Assembly: GCA_945865625.1 (NCBI GenBank)
Contig: CAMBFD010000006.1
Coordinates: forward strand, 1 to 57,322
From: Chitinophaga pinensis
GTDB taxonomy: Bacteria; Bacteroidota; Bacteroidia; NS11-12g; UBA955
Reading direction: 5' to 3'
Length of the DNA stretch: 57,322 nt
The notes under the pieces were generated by a model, which searched no databases, was not told where the DNA came from, and saw nothing but the letters and a program-made list of their open reading frames with translations. A program made the position numbers and the translations under genes. Positions 23,545 through 32,389 of the stretch are shown in pieces. Numbering within the stretch: position 1 is the stretch's first letter; each line of letters begins with the position of its first letter.

Positions 23545-24771
23545 TTATAATTTACTTGCAATTGAATTTGCCGCAAACCATGCAGTTGTCCAGGCTGATT
23601 GAAAATTGAATCCTCCAGTTACACCGTCAATATTTAACATCTCACCGGCTACATAAATTGTCGGATATTTTTTCAAGTTCATCTCATTTTCATCAATATC
23701 TTTGAGCGAAATTCCCCCAGCCGTTACAAATTCTTCTTTAAAGGTTGTTTTGCCGATAACTGTAAATGGCATTCTGATTAAATTCTCAAGCAACTTATTA
23801 ATTTCAGCTTTCTTTAAATCGATACATTTCTTTGTTTCATCTATTTTTGATTCAGCCAAAATGAAAAGCCACAAACGTTGAGGCAAATCAAATAAATACA
23901 AATTATTCATTTGCTTTTTAGGTGACTCCAAAAGTATCTCTGTCAATTCTTGATATCCTTCCTCTTCAGTTGAATAATCAATCCAAGAAATTAAAGTATC
24001 AAAATGATATCCTTTTTCATTGAGTTCAGAGGCAAACCACGAACTTGTTTTAAGCACTGCAGGTCCACTCAACCCCCAATGCGTAACTAGGATTGGGCCA
24101 CTGTAACTCTTTTTAAGTCCTACAATTTTCACTTTCCCATTTTTCACGGAAATACCAGAGAGCGCATTTAATTCTGAATTACGAATGTTAAAGGTGAACA
24201 AAGATGGAACTGATTTTTCAAACTGTATGTCGAAATTCTTCAGGTAATTTGCTGAATCGTGTTTGTTGAGTCCACCAGAAGCCAAAACCACAAATTTAGA
24301 CTCAATTGATTCGTTGTCAGATAAGTGCAAAGTATGTTTTTCATTGTTTTCCAATGAAATTTCGACAACACCGGTTTTTGTCCAAACTTCAATCCCAACT
24401 TTCTGGGCAAGCGATTCAAACAAATGAACAATTGTTTCAGAAGTATTTGAAGCAGGAAACATTCTTCCGTCATCTTCAGTTTTTAGTTCTACGTTATGTT
24501 CTTTGAACCATTGAATTGTTTCAGCAACACCAAATTTCCTAAAAAGGCTTTTCAAAAATTTGCCACCACGTGGGTAATTTTCAGAAAGTTTAGTAGGATC
24601 AATTTCGTTGTGGGTTACATTGCAACGACCACCACCGCTGACTTCAACTTTAGAAAGTGTTTTAGTTGTTTTTTCAAGGATGACAATTTTTGCATCCGGT
24701 GCAATTAATTTTATATTGATAGCCGCAAAATAACCTGCTGCTCCTGCTCCTACTATGGCTACATCAAACAT
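23545..24771 (-). CDS. NAD(P)/FAD-dependent oxidoreductase of the HI0933/BaiN-like family
   Basis: 408-residue flavoprotein. The Rossmann dinucleotide motif VAIVGAGAAGYFAA is at residues 4-17; VEVSGGGRCNVTH and FGVAETIQWFKEHNVELKTEDDGRMFP are typical blocks of the family (YhiN, HI0933, BaiN). The C-terminus has AGEMLNIDGVTGGFNFQSAW, closing the FAD site. The biochemical role of most members is uncertain; a fold resemblance to BaiN does not prove bile-acid chemistry. The ATG abuts the stop of the GT2 gene, so it is the third gene of dnaE-GT2-flavoprotein. Confidence 0.9.
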   Translation of the reverse strand: MFDVAIVGAGAAGYFAAINIKLIAPDAKIVILEKTTKTLSKVEVSGGGRCNVTHNEIDPTKLSENYPRGGKFLKSLFRKFGVAETIQWFKEHNVELKTEDDGRMFPASNTSETIVHLFESLAQKVGIEVWTKTGVVEISLENNEKHTLHLSDNESIESKFVVLASGGLNKHDSANYLKNFDIQFEKSVPSLFTFNIRNSELNALSGISVKNGKVKIVGLKKSYSGPILVTHWGLSGPAVLKTSSWFASELNEKGYHFDTLISWIDYSTEEEGYQELTEILLESPKKQMNNLYLFDLPQRLWLFILAESKIDETKKCIDLKKAEINKLLENLIRMPFTVIGKTTFKEEFVTAGGISLKDIDENEMNLKKYPTIYVAGEMLNIDGVTGGFNFQSAWTTAWFAANSIASKL

Positions 24772-25647
24772 TTATTTAATTTTATGATAGTTTTTATATT
24801 CTCCAACTCTCCAACCAAATTTCTTCTCAATCCAATATAACAATCTGGCCTTTAGTCCGAAATTCTTTGATATGGGATTGAAATTGAATTTCCAATTTAC
24901 AGACTCAATTCTATCTTTCATCACATCGGGGTGCGTTCTATCAAATGGAACAAGTGAGTCGATGCTAGAATAGTCAAATTCATCGGAAATATTGACATTT
25001 TTCTGAATGAAAGCATCGTCGTGCCACAATCTATGAAATTGCATTTGTTTCACCTGCTGATGCTTGGGATGTTTTACCCAGCCATAATGAAAGATCCTAG
25101 ACTGGCAGTGAGCAACATTAATTTTAGTATCATTTTGATGTCTAAAACCTTGCGCATCTTTCCAACTTTTTATTCCCTTATTGTTGCGGATAATTCTAAT
25201 TTCTTGTTTATACCAACGTCGAGAATCTCCTAAAAAATCATATGATCCATAAAAATGCAAATAATCGAAAAGCAATCCATCAATATTGGGATCATTCAAA
25301 CAAATTTCCATGGTGTTTTTAATTTTAACAATATCATCTTCATGAACGCATTCATCGGCTTGTATGTAAAATAGCCAATCGCTATCGGGAGATACTGCTG
25401 CCAATGCTTTATTGGTTTCATCGGCAAGAACCGCTCCCCCTTCCCTCAAATTATCGTCCCAAACAGTATCAATAATTTTTAAATGAGGGATATTTAATCC
25501 TTCAATATAATCACGGGTATTGTCTTGACTTTTACCTACGGCAACAATAATTTCGTCGCATAGTGGAGCAATAGACAACAAAGCTTCTTTAATTGGATAG
25601 TCGGCTTGAATCACATTTCTTGCGATTGCAAAACCGGAAATTTTCAT
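24772..25647 (-). CDS. Glycosyltransferase family 2
   Basis: GT-A fold glycosyltransferase of 291 residues from ATG 25647. The ORF-track start would lie 90 bases inside dnaE, whereas this ATG follows the dnaE stop by one base. The N-terminal GT2 core is visible: GFAIARNVIQADYPIKEALLSI, CDEIIVAVGKSQDNTRDYI and the acidic donor-metal motif YIQADECVHEDD (DxD-like). The C-terminal half has tryptophan/histidine-rich segments (HYGWVKHPKH). It probably acts on surface polysaccharide or lipid. It is translationally linked to dnaE upstream and the flavoprotein downstream. Confidence 0.9.
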   Translation of the reverse strand: MKISGFAIARNVIQADYPIKEALLSIAPLCDEIIVAVGKSQDNTRDYIEGLNIPHLKIIDTVWDDNLREGGAVLADETNKALAAVSPDSDWLFYIQADECVHEDDIVKIKNTMEICLNDPNIDGLLFDYLHFYGSYDFLGDSRRWYKQEIRIIRNNKGIKSWKDAQGFRHQNDTKINVAHCQSRIFHYGWVKHPKHQQVKQMQFHRLWHDDAFIQKNVNISDEFDYSSIDSLVPFDRTHPDVMKDRIESVNWKFNFNPISKNFGLKARLLYWIEKKFGWRVGEYKNYHKIK

Positions 25648-25648
25648 T

Positions 25649-28600
25649 TTAAGCCCAGCGTTCATCGGTAATTGGTGTAAAGTAGACTTCCATTTCTTTA
25701 AGCATTTCAACAACATCAGAATTAAACTGAATGCCATATTTTGAAACCATTGTAACGCTCATATTTTCTTCGATATCGCTAAAGTTAAAGATAACAGAAC
25801 AAGTTCCTGGAAATTGTTCTATCATGTGTTGAACCACTTGGTATTTACCTTTTTCAATTTCTAAAGGTGTCATTTCAACTTTCAAAGATTTTACGAGTGA
25901 TTTTTCGTTTACTTCAGAAGCGAGGGTAATTGAATTAAAATTAACACGGGCATCATTCCGTTCTAAATTTGGTTCAGTGGTACCTGAAATAATTACAATG
26001 TAATCTTTCGATAACAAATTTTTATGGGTCATGTATGGTTTTGCGAAAATATTGAGTTCAATACTTCCTGAATAATCTAGAATTGCAAATCGACCATAAG
26101 GATTTCCTTTTTGAGAAATGACTTCACGGGCACTTGTGATGATACCCATGATTCTAAAGTCTGATTTTTCATTATTCTCAATAGCCGATGAAAATTCTTT
26201 TACAGAAGTTTTAGCAACCATAGAGTACACAAATTTAATGTCATCTAATGGATGTTTACTTAAAAAAACTCCCACCAATTCTTCTTCAATTTTTAACTCT
26301 TGATGTAAAGAAAATGGCTCAACGTTTGGAAGTTTTGGTTCCTGCGGAATAGTTGATTCCCCTCCTCCACCAAACAAGGAAGTTTGACCACTAATTTTAT
26401 CGGATTGTACATTTTGCCCATGCTTGATGGCCAATTCAATACCAATTCTACCATCCGAATCTGGCAAAACATATTGTGCTCTGTGATAACGGGTATCAAA
26501 ATCAAAAACGCCTGATTTTGCCATGTTTTCAAGATTCCTTTTATTCACCGCTCTCAAGTTAACCCTTGATGTCAAATCGAATATGGAATCAAATGGTCCA
26601 TTTTTATCTCTATCTGCCAAGATTTCCAAAACAGCTCCTTCCCCAATACCTTTTACGGCATTCATACCAAATCGAATTTCATTATTTTTGGTTACCGTAA
26701 ATGCCGAATTACTTTCATTTAAATCGGGGCCTAAAACTTTCATATCCATACGGCGACATTCTTCCATATAGAAGGTTATTTTTTTAATGTCGCCCATATT
26801 GCTTTTTAAAACTGCAGCCATATATTGAGCAGGAAAATTGGCCTTTAAATATGCAGTTTGAAAAGCAATTACAGCATAGCAAGTAGAATGAGATTTATTA
26901 AATGCATATTGCGCAAACTCTTCCCAATCGCTATAAATTTTCTCCAATATATTATCTGGGTACCCTTTTTCTCGGGCTCCATCCATAAAATCAGACTTCA
27001 AATCATCGATCAGCTTCTTATCCTTTTTACCCATGGCTTTTCGAAGGACATCGGCTTTACCTTTAGAGAAGCCCGCCAATTTCTGACTTAATAGCATTAC
27101 TTGTTCTTGGTAAACTGTAATTCCATATGTTTCTTTGAGGTATTCTTCCATTTCTGGCAAATCATATTCTACGGGTTTTCTTCCATGTTTACGATCTACG
27201 AAATCCGGTATGTACTTCATTGGACCTGGTCTGTAAAGTGCATTCATCGCAATGAGATCACCAAATTGTGTAGGTTTAAGATCTCTCATATGCTTTTGCA
27301 TGCCTGGACTTTCAAACTGAAATATTCCGTTGGTTTCACCCTTTTGGAACAATTCATAAGTTTTAAGGTCATCTAATGGAATGCTATCCAAATCTATCTC
27401 AACGCCTACAGTTTCTTTAACTAAGGTTATTGCATCCTTCATAATTGACAAGGTACTTAAACCTAAAAAGTCCATCTTCAGCAACCCGGCTTTTTCAATT
27501 TGGGTAACATCATATTGAACTTGCATCCATGGCGAATCTTTACTTTTTGCAACAGGCACAACTTCATCAATATCTCTTGGAGCAATGATAATTCCACAGG
27601 CATGAACACCGGTATTTCGGACGCTGCCTTCCAATTTTTCTGCGTCTCTCAAAACTTGTGCTGCAGGTTCATTGCTGTTGTAAATTCTTTGAAGTTCTTT
27701 TAAATTATCAATTTCCTCAACTTTCAAATTTTTAGATTCGTCTTTAGCCAATTCAGCCAAATTGCTATGCAGCATGGTTTTAAAGTTCAAATTCCCCGGG
27801 ACTAATTTTGCCAGCCTATCTGTTTGAGGGAGAGGATATTGCAACACCCTGCCAACGTCTCTAATGGCACTTTTTGCAGCCATTGTGCCATAAGTTACAA
27901 TTTGAGCAATTCTTCGTTCTCCATATTTTTTCGCAACATATTCTATGACACGGTCTCTACCAATATCATCAAAATCGATATCCACGTCGGGCATGCTCAC
28001 CCTTTCTGGATTCAGAAAACGCTCAAAAAGCAAATCGTATTTTACGGGATCCACATTTGTAATTCCCAGGCAATAAGCCACCAAGCTTCCAGCAGCAGAG
28101 CCCCTACCGGGACCTACCCAAACGCCCATATCTCTGGCGGCTGTTGTGAAGTCTTGAACAATTAAGAAGTAACCTGCAAATCCAGATTGTCGAATGGTAT
28201 TCAATTCAAAATTCAAACGTTCTTCAACATTTCCTGGAATAGATCCACCGTAGCGCTTTTTACATCCCTCAACGGCTAGATGAGTGATATAATCGTTTTG
28301 CGATTCAAATCCATCTGGAATGATATAATGCGGCAACACAATATCTCTCGCCAATTTAGGCGGTTCAATTGAATCTATGAGTTTATTGGTATTGTCGAGT
28401 GCTTCAGGAATATCTTTGAATAACTCAGCCATTTCAGCTTGAGTTTTAAAGAAAAATTGCTCGTTTGGAAAACCAAATCGATATCCTTTACCACTTTCTT
28501 CGTTGGTGGCCTTAGGAGTAGACTGAAATTCAGAAGTATTGATACAAAGCAGGATATCATGAGCATTTGCATCAGATTCATCAATATAATGAGAATCATT

Positions 28601-29236
28601 TGTAGCAATGATTGAAACATTATATTTTCTAGCAAATTTTATAAGCACTTGATTGACATCTTCTTGTGACTTTCCGGTATTGTCTATATTCTTTAAATTA
28701 TGTCGTTGCAATTCAACATAAAAATCATCGCCAAAAAGTTCATGCCATTCTACGAAAAGTTTTTCTGCTTCTTCTTCTGTTTTAAAAAGAATTGCTTGAG
28801 GGATTTCAGCACCAATACAACAAGAGGTTGCAATTAATCCTTCTGAATATTGTTTTATGAGGGCTTTATCGACCCTTGGATATTTGCTATAAAATCCCTC
28901 CAAATAGCCTAGTGAGCAAAGTTTTGCGAGGTTTTCATATCCTTTTTGATTTTTAGCCAATAAAAGCTGATGGTATCTTTTATCTTTTTTCCCTTGACCA
29001 AAGGCTTTAACAAACCGGTCTTCAACCATGTAAAACTCACAGCCAATTACGGGTAAAATTCCTTCTGACTTGGCAGCTTGATAAAACTCAAAAGCACCGA
29101 ACATGTTGCCATGGTCAGTAATTGCAACAGCAGGCATGCCATCTGCTTTTGCTTTTTTCATTAGCTTTTTAATATCCGCTGCACCATCAAGTAGCGAATA
29201 TTGTGTGTGAACATGTAAATGAGAAAATGTGGGCAT
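25649..29236 (-). CDS. dnaE: DNA polymerase III subunit alpha
   Basis: Replicative polymerase catalytic subunit, 1195 residues, a normal DnaE length. The N-terminal PHP domain is HLHVHTQYSLLDGAADI ... ITDHGNMFG ... CEFYMVEDR. The PolIIIalpha palm has VGPGRGSAAGSLVAY, the catalytic aspartates in MPDVDIDFDD and the third in KMDFLGLSTL. The fingers/HhH region has GITVYQEQVMLLSQKLAG and FNKSHSTCYAVIAFQTAYLKANFP. An OB-fold follows (RIMGIITSAREVISQKGNPYGRFAILDYSG region). The start is ATG at 29236. It is first in a compact three-gene run. TAATTTCG shortly upstream is a one-mismatch -7 candidate. Confidence 0.98.
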   Translation of the reverse strand: MPTFSHLHVHTQYSLLDGAADIKKLMKKAKADGMPAVAITDHGNMFGAFEFYQAAKSEGILPVIGCEFYMVEDRFVKAFGQGKKDKRYHQLLLAKNQKGYENLAKLCSLGYLEGFYSKYPRVDKALIKQYSEGLIATSCCIGAEIPQAILFKTEEEAEKLFVEWHELFGDDFYVELQRHNLKNIDNTGKSQEDVNQVLIKFARKYNVSIIATNDSHYIDESDANAHDILLCINTSEFQSTPKATNEESGKGYRFGFPNEQFFFKTQAEMAELFKDIPEALDNTNKLIDSIEPPKLARDIVLPHYIIPDGFESQNDYITHLAVEGCKKRYGGSIPGNVEERLNFELNTIRQSGFAGYFLIVQDFTTAARDMGVWVGPGRGSAAGSLVAYCLGITNVDPVKYDLLFERFLNPERVSMPDVDIDFDDIGRDRVIEYVAKKYGERRIAQIVTYGTMAAKSAIRDVGRVLQYPLPQTDRLAKLVPGNLNFKTMLHSNLAELAKDESKNLKVEEIDNLKELQRIYNSNEPAAQVLRDAEKLEGSVRNTGVHACGIIIAPRDIDEVVPVAKSKDSPWMQVQYDVTQIEKAGLLKMDFLGLSTLSIMKDAITLVKETVGVEIDLDSIPLDDLKTYELFQKGETNGIFQFESPGMQKHMRDLKPTQFGDLIAMNALYRPGPMKYIPDFVDRKHGRKPVEYDLPEMEEYLKETYGITVYQEQVMLLSQKLAGFSKGKADVLRKAMGKKDKKLIDDLKSDFMDGAREKGYPDNILEKIYSDWEEFAQYAFNKSHSTCYAVIAFQTAYLKANFPAQYMAAVLKSNMGDIKKITFYMEECRRMDMKVLGPDLNESNSAFTVTKNNEIRFGMNAVKGIGEGAVLEILADRDKNGPFDSIFDLTSRVNLRAVNKRNLENMAKSGVFDFDTRYHRAQYVLPDSDGRIGIELAIKHGQNVQSDKISGQTSLFGGGGESTIPQEPKLPNVEPFSLHQELKIEEELVGVFLSKHPLDDIKFVYSMVAKTSVKEFSSAIENNEKSDFRIMGIITSAREVISQKGNPYGRFAILDYSGSIELNIFAKPYMTHKNLLSKDYIVIISGTTEPNLERNDARVNFNSITLASEVNEKSLVKSLKVEMTPLEIEKGKYQVVQHMIEQFPGTCSVIFNFSDIEENMSVTMVSKYGIQFNSDVVEMLKEMEVYFTPITDERWA

Positions 29237-29329
29237 AAATTGAGCTATCGAAATTACGATTTACGAGGCTCAAATTTTGTAGATGTGGACAAATTTCGAA
29301 CAATAATTTTTTTGCAAAAAACGCAAAAA

Positions 29330-29836
29330 TTATTCTACCAATTGGTAAAAAATTGTGTCGCCGGCAACTCTATCTCGGGTAAACGGCAGCATCCAAAGTA
29401 ATTGATCATTTTTATACATCCCTCTTTCTTTAATTTCACCTTGATCATAATATACTTCATAGAATCCATCGGCATAAGCCAATCCCGTTCTATTATCACC
29501 ATTTTTTGAGTAATGGGCCATTCTTTGACCGCTTGGATAAAAATTTTCTTGCCATAACATCAACCCTTTCCCGTTGTATTTACAAACGGTTTCAAGTTCA
29601 TTAAATTTATTAAATTCAAGGGTATAGCTTGCAGTATCTGCTAAAAAGTATCTTTTGATTTGAGGTTTCCCTTCTGCATTCAATGTCTGGTTCATAATGG
29701 CTTCTTCTTCCTCAACTAAACTATCTAAGGTTGCTATCGGAAATTTGTAAGGTTTAGCATCTCTATTGTCTTTTTCAGCACATGAAAAAACCAAGACACT
29801 CACAACAAGCAAAGAATAAACGATTAAATTTTTCAC
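29330..29836 (-). CDS. Lipoprotein with MORN/YwqK-like repeats
   Basis: 168 residues. A hydrophobic N-terminus ends in a lipobox (LVFSC, Cys19), predicting an outer- or inner-membrane lipoprotein. The C-terminal half has short beta-hairpin repeats (WQENFYPSGQRMAHYSKNG, DGFYEVYYDQGEIKERGMYKND) like those of YwqK/MORN-repeat proteins common in Bacteroidota. No catalytic motif is visible. The YwqK family label antitoxin should not be taken as a function here. It is divergent from recF and not coupled to dnaE. Confidence 0.75.
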   Translation of the reverse strand: MKNLIVYSLLVVSVLVFSCAEKDNRDAKPYKFPIATLDSLVEEEEAIMNQTLNAEGKPQIKRYFLADTASYTLEFNKFNELETVCKYNGKGLMLWQENFYPSGQRMAHYSKNGDNRTGLAYADGFYEVYYDQGEIKERGMYKNDQLLWMLPFTRDRVAGDTIFYQLVE

Positions 29837-29887
29837 ATTGCAATTTTACAACTTTAATTGAAGTATACCAATGTTAAATTTTAAGCT

Positions 29888-29895
29888 TAATTTTG
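29888..29895 (+). promoter_or_regulatory. TAnnTTTG -7 element of recF
   Basis: TAATTTTG ends four bases before the GTG start of recF, which implies a leaderless mRNA. Confidence 0.5.
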
Positions 29896-29899
29896 CCTT

Positions 29900-30973
29900 G
29901 TGTTTCTAAAAGAACTTCAACTGTTTCATTTCAAAAATCACGAATCTTCGAAATTTGTGTTTTCCGAAAAAATCAATGCCATTACTGGAAAAAATGGAGC
30001 AGGTAAAACCAATATTTTAGATGCAATTTACTTCTTGGCAAATGCCAAAAGTTATTTCAATAATATTGACAACCAACTCATTCAATTTGATAAAGATTTC
30101 TACACCATTACTGGCAAGTTTGAGGATGAAAACCCTTTCGACATTGCCATTAATTTTGGCAAAAATACCAAAAAAACAATCAAGAAAAACGGAAAATTAT
30201 TCAAACGAATTTTAGATCATATAGGTCAGATTCAAACCGTATTTATAACACCAAATGACATTGCACTCATTTATGAGGGAAGCGAGGAACGGAGAAAATT
30301 CATTGATTTTACAATTTGCCAGCTAGACACTACCTATTTAAAAAATTTGATTGAATACAGGAAAGTTATCGAGCAAAGAAATAGTTTTTTAAAAACGGTT
30401 GAAGGTCGTTTTGTCGACGAAATTCTCCTTGAAAGTTACAACCACAAACTCATTCCTTTGAATCATGAAATTTACGAAACAAGAAAAAAATTCCTAGCAG
30501 AATTCATCCCTCAATTTAATAAAACATATAGTGATTTGTCGGGTTCATCTGAAAAATGTGATATACACTATAAGAGTTGTCTCAACGATAAAACAATGAC
30601 TTCAATTTTTGAATCAAACTACAAAATTGACATTGCAAGTCAAAGAACAACTGAAGGAATCCACAAAGACGATTTAGAATTCAATATCCATGAAATAACG
30701 ATAAAGAAATATGGAAGTCAGGGACAAATAAAATCGTTTATAGTTGCATTAAAAATTGCACAATACGAATATTTAAAATCGAAAACAGGCAAAAAACCCA
30801 TTTTACTATTGGATGATATTTTTGAAAAAATTGATGATCAAAGATCCAGGCACTTAATGAAAATGGTGTGTTCTGATCATTTCGGTCAAATTTTTGTATC
30901 TGACACAAACTTACAGAGGGTACAAGAACATTTTGAAGACCAAAAAATGCAATGCACATTCATTGAGATTTAA
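29900..30973 (+). CDS. recF: DNA replication and repair protein RecF
   Basis: SMC-like ABC ATPase that loads RecA at gapped DNA. 357 residues from GTG. Walker A is ITGKNGAGKTNILDAIYFL (about 28-46). Family blocks LIYEGSEERRKFIDF and KYGSQGQIKSFIVALKIAQ (signature region) and Walker B PILLLDDIFEKID with the D-loop follow. The N-terminus FLKELQLFHFKNHES matches the usual start. A typical RecF, not next to dnaN/dnaA/gyrB as in many bacteria. Convergent with alanine dehydrogenase, with only one base between the two stop codons. Confidence 0.97.
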   Translation: MFLKELQLFHFKNHESSKFVFSEKINAITGKNGAGKTNILDAIYFLANAKSYFNNIDNQLIQFDKDFYTITGKFEDENPFDIAINFGKNTKKTIKKNGKLFKRILDHIGQIQTVFITPNDIALIYEGSEERRKFIDFTICQLDTTYLKNLIEYRKVIEQRNSFLKTVEGRFVDEILLESYNHKLIPLNHEIYETRKKFLAEFIPQFNKTYSDLSGSSEKCDIHYKSCLNDKTMTSIFESNYKIDIASQRTTEGIHKDDLEFNIHEITIKKYGSQGQIKSFIVALKIAQYEYLKSKTGKKPILLLDDIFEKIDDQRSRHLMKMVCSDHFGQIFVSDTNLQRVQEHFEDQKMQCTFIEI

Positions 30974-30974
30974 A

Positions 30975-32189
30975 TTACATGAACATACCAATCATAAGAT
31001 CAATATCGTGGTATTTTATAGCAAACTTATCTGCAAGACTTTTATTTGTTAAATTGCCTTTATACAAATAAGTTCCTTTTCTTATTCCGGGTTTAAGACG
31101 CAAGAAATCAGAAAATCCACCGCTTTGAGCCATTTCGTCGAGCATTGGAGTAAACACGTTACTCAATGCATAACTTGCTGTTCTACTAACCCTTGAAGCA
31201 ATGTTTGGAACACAATAATGGATAATATCGTGTTTTTTAAACACTGGTTTTTCGTGATTTGTAACTTCGGATGTTTCAAAATTCCCGCCTCTATCAATTG
31301 CAACATCAATGAGAATGCTATTTGAACGCATGGCCATGACCATATCTTCGGTAACCACAACAGGACAACGGGTTGTATTTCCAGCGAGGGCTCCAATAAC
31401 AACATCAGCGCGTTCAAGGGCTGACTTTAAAACCAACGGTTGAATTGTACTCGTGTACAAATGGAATCCAAATGATTTCTGAATTCTTCGCAATCGATAC
31501 ATATTATTGTCGAAAATTTTGACATTCGCTCCTAAGCCCAAAGCCGCTTTAGTAGCAAACTCACCAACAGCACCTGCGCCAATGACAACTACTTGGGTTG
31601 GCGGAACACCTGCAAAACCGCCTAGAAGTTCACCTTTTCCGATGTGTGTATTGTTTAGATATTCTGCAGCGATTAAAATTGAGGCAGTACCCGCAATTTC
31701 GCTCATTGCACGGATAATTGGCAAGGCTCCTGAATCGTCTTGTAAAAACTCATAAGCCATTGCATTGATTTTTTTATCCATCAATTTCTTTAAAAGAACT
31801 GAATCTAGTTGATTAATTTGCAGCGCGGAAATCAACAATTGCCCTGATTTCATCATCTCAATTTCTTTCAAAGTAGGTGGATCAATTTTGAGAATGGTGT
31901 CGCATTGAAAAACGGCAAAAGTATCATTTGAAATTTCTGCACCAGCTTCACTATATTGGTGATCCGAAAAATTGGCGCTATGTCCCGCAGCGCTTTCAAT
32001 CAAAATTCTATGCCCATTAGACGTAAAAAACTTAACAGCGGCAGGAGTGAGTGGCACTCTATTTTCTTGAAAAGTAGATTCTTTAGGAATTCCGATTGAC
32101 ATTCCACCGCCACTTAATTTAATTGCCAAGGCTTTTGCCAAAGTTTGCGGAGCGGTTTCTTGAATACTTCCAAATATTTGATTCGACAT
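30975..32189 (-). CDS. ald: Alanine dehydrogenase
   Basis: NAD-dependent L-alanine dehydrogenase of the AlaDH/PNT family, 404 residues, making pyruvate and ammonia from alanine. The N-terminal domain has IGIPKESTFQENRVPLTPAAV and an ESAAGHSANFSD block; the Rossmann domain has VVIGAGAVGEFATKAALGLGANVKIFD (about 205-231), ALAGNTTRCPVVVT and LIDVAIDRGGNFETSE. This slightly long Bacteroidota form has extra N-terminal residues (SIQETAPQTLAKALAIKLSG) ahead of the canonical start. The nearest -7 element is about 100 bases upstream, so the mRNA probably has a leader of about 90 bases. Confidence 0.92.
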   Translation of the reverse strand: MSNQIFGSIQETAPQTLAKALAIKLSGGGMSIGIPKESTFQENRVPLTPAAVKFFTSNGHRILIESAAGHSANFSDHQYSEAGAEISNDTFAVFQCDTILKIDPPTLKEIEMMKSGQLLISALQINQLDSVLLKKLMDKKINAMAYEFLQDDSGALPIIRAMSEIAGTASILIAAEYLNNTHIGKGELLGGFAGVPPTQVVVIGAGAVGEFATKAALGLGANVKIFDNNMYRLRRIQKSFGFHLYTSTIQPLVLKSALERADVVIGALAGNTTRCPVVVTEDMVMAMRSNSILIDVAIDRGGNFETSEVTNHEKPVFKKHDIIHYCVPNIASRVSRTASYALSNVFTPMLDEMAQSGGFSDFLRLKPGIRKGTYLYKGNLTNKSLADKFAIKYHDIDLMIGMFM

Positions 32190-32288
32190 TTATACAGGTT
32201 TGGGGATTTAATTGGATTAAAGTTGGTATTTTGTATTTTATTTGGGACAAAACACAATTAAATTGATACAATTTACGTTTCTTTTCCA

Positions 32289-32296
32289 CAAATATA
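32289..32296 (-). promoter_or_regulatory. TAnnTTTG -7 element with a long leader, alanine dehydrogenase
   Basis: TATATTTG on the minus strand, 99 bases upstream of the ATG. The intervening leader is AT-rich and contains the short palindrome CAATTTAATTG. I recognise no riboswitch. Confidence 0.4.
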
Positions 32297-32389
32297 ACAT
32301 AAATTCAAGACACTAAGATTGCCCATTTTGTTGAGTTTTCGAAAATTATTCGTAAATTGTGCAAGTTTTAGAATAACGATCCTGAGATA

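Noticed and set aside
23545-24771. Bile-acid metabolism gene (BaiN)
   Set aside because: HI0933-like flavoproteins are widespread in non-gut bacteria; similarity to BaiN alone does not support that reaction.
29330-29836. Toxin-antitoxin system suggested by the YwqK antitoxin label
   Set aside because: The protein has a lipobox and MORN-like repeats and no adjacent toxin; the label is inherited from family naming.
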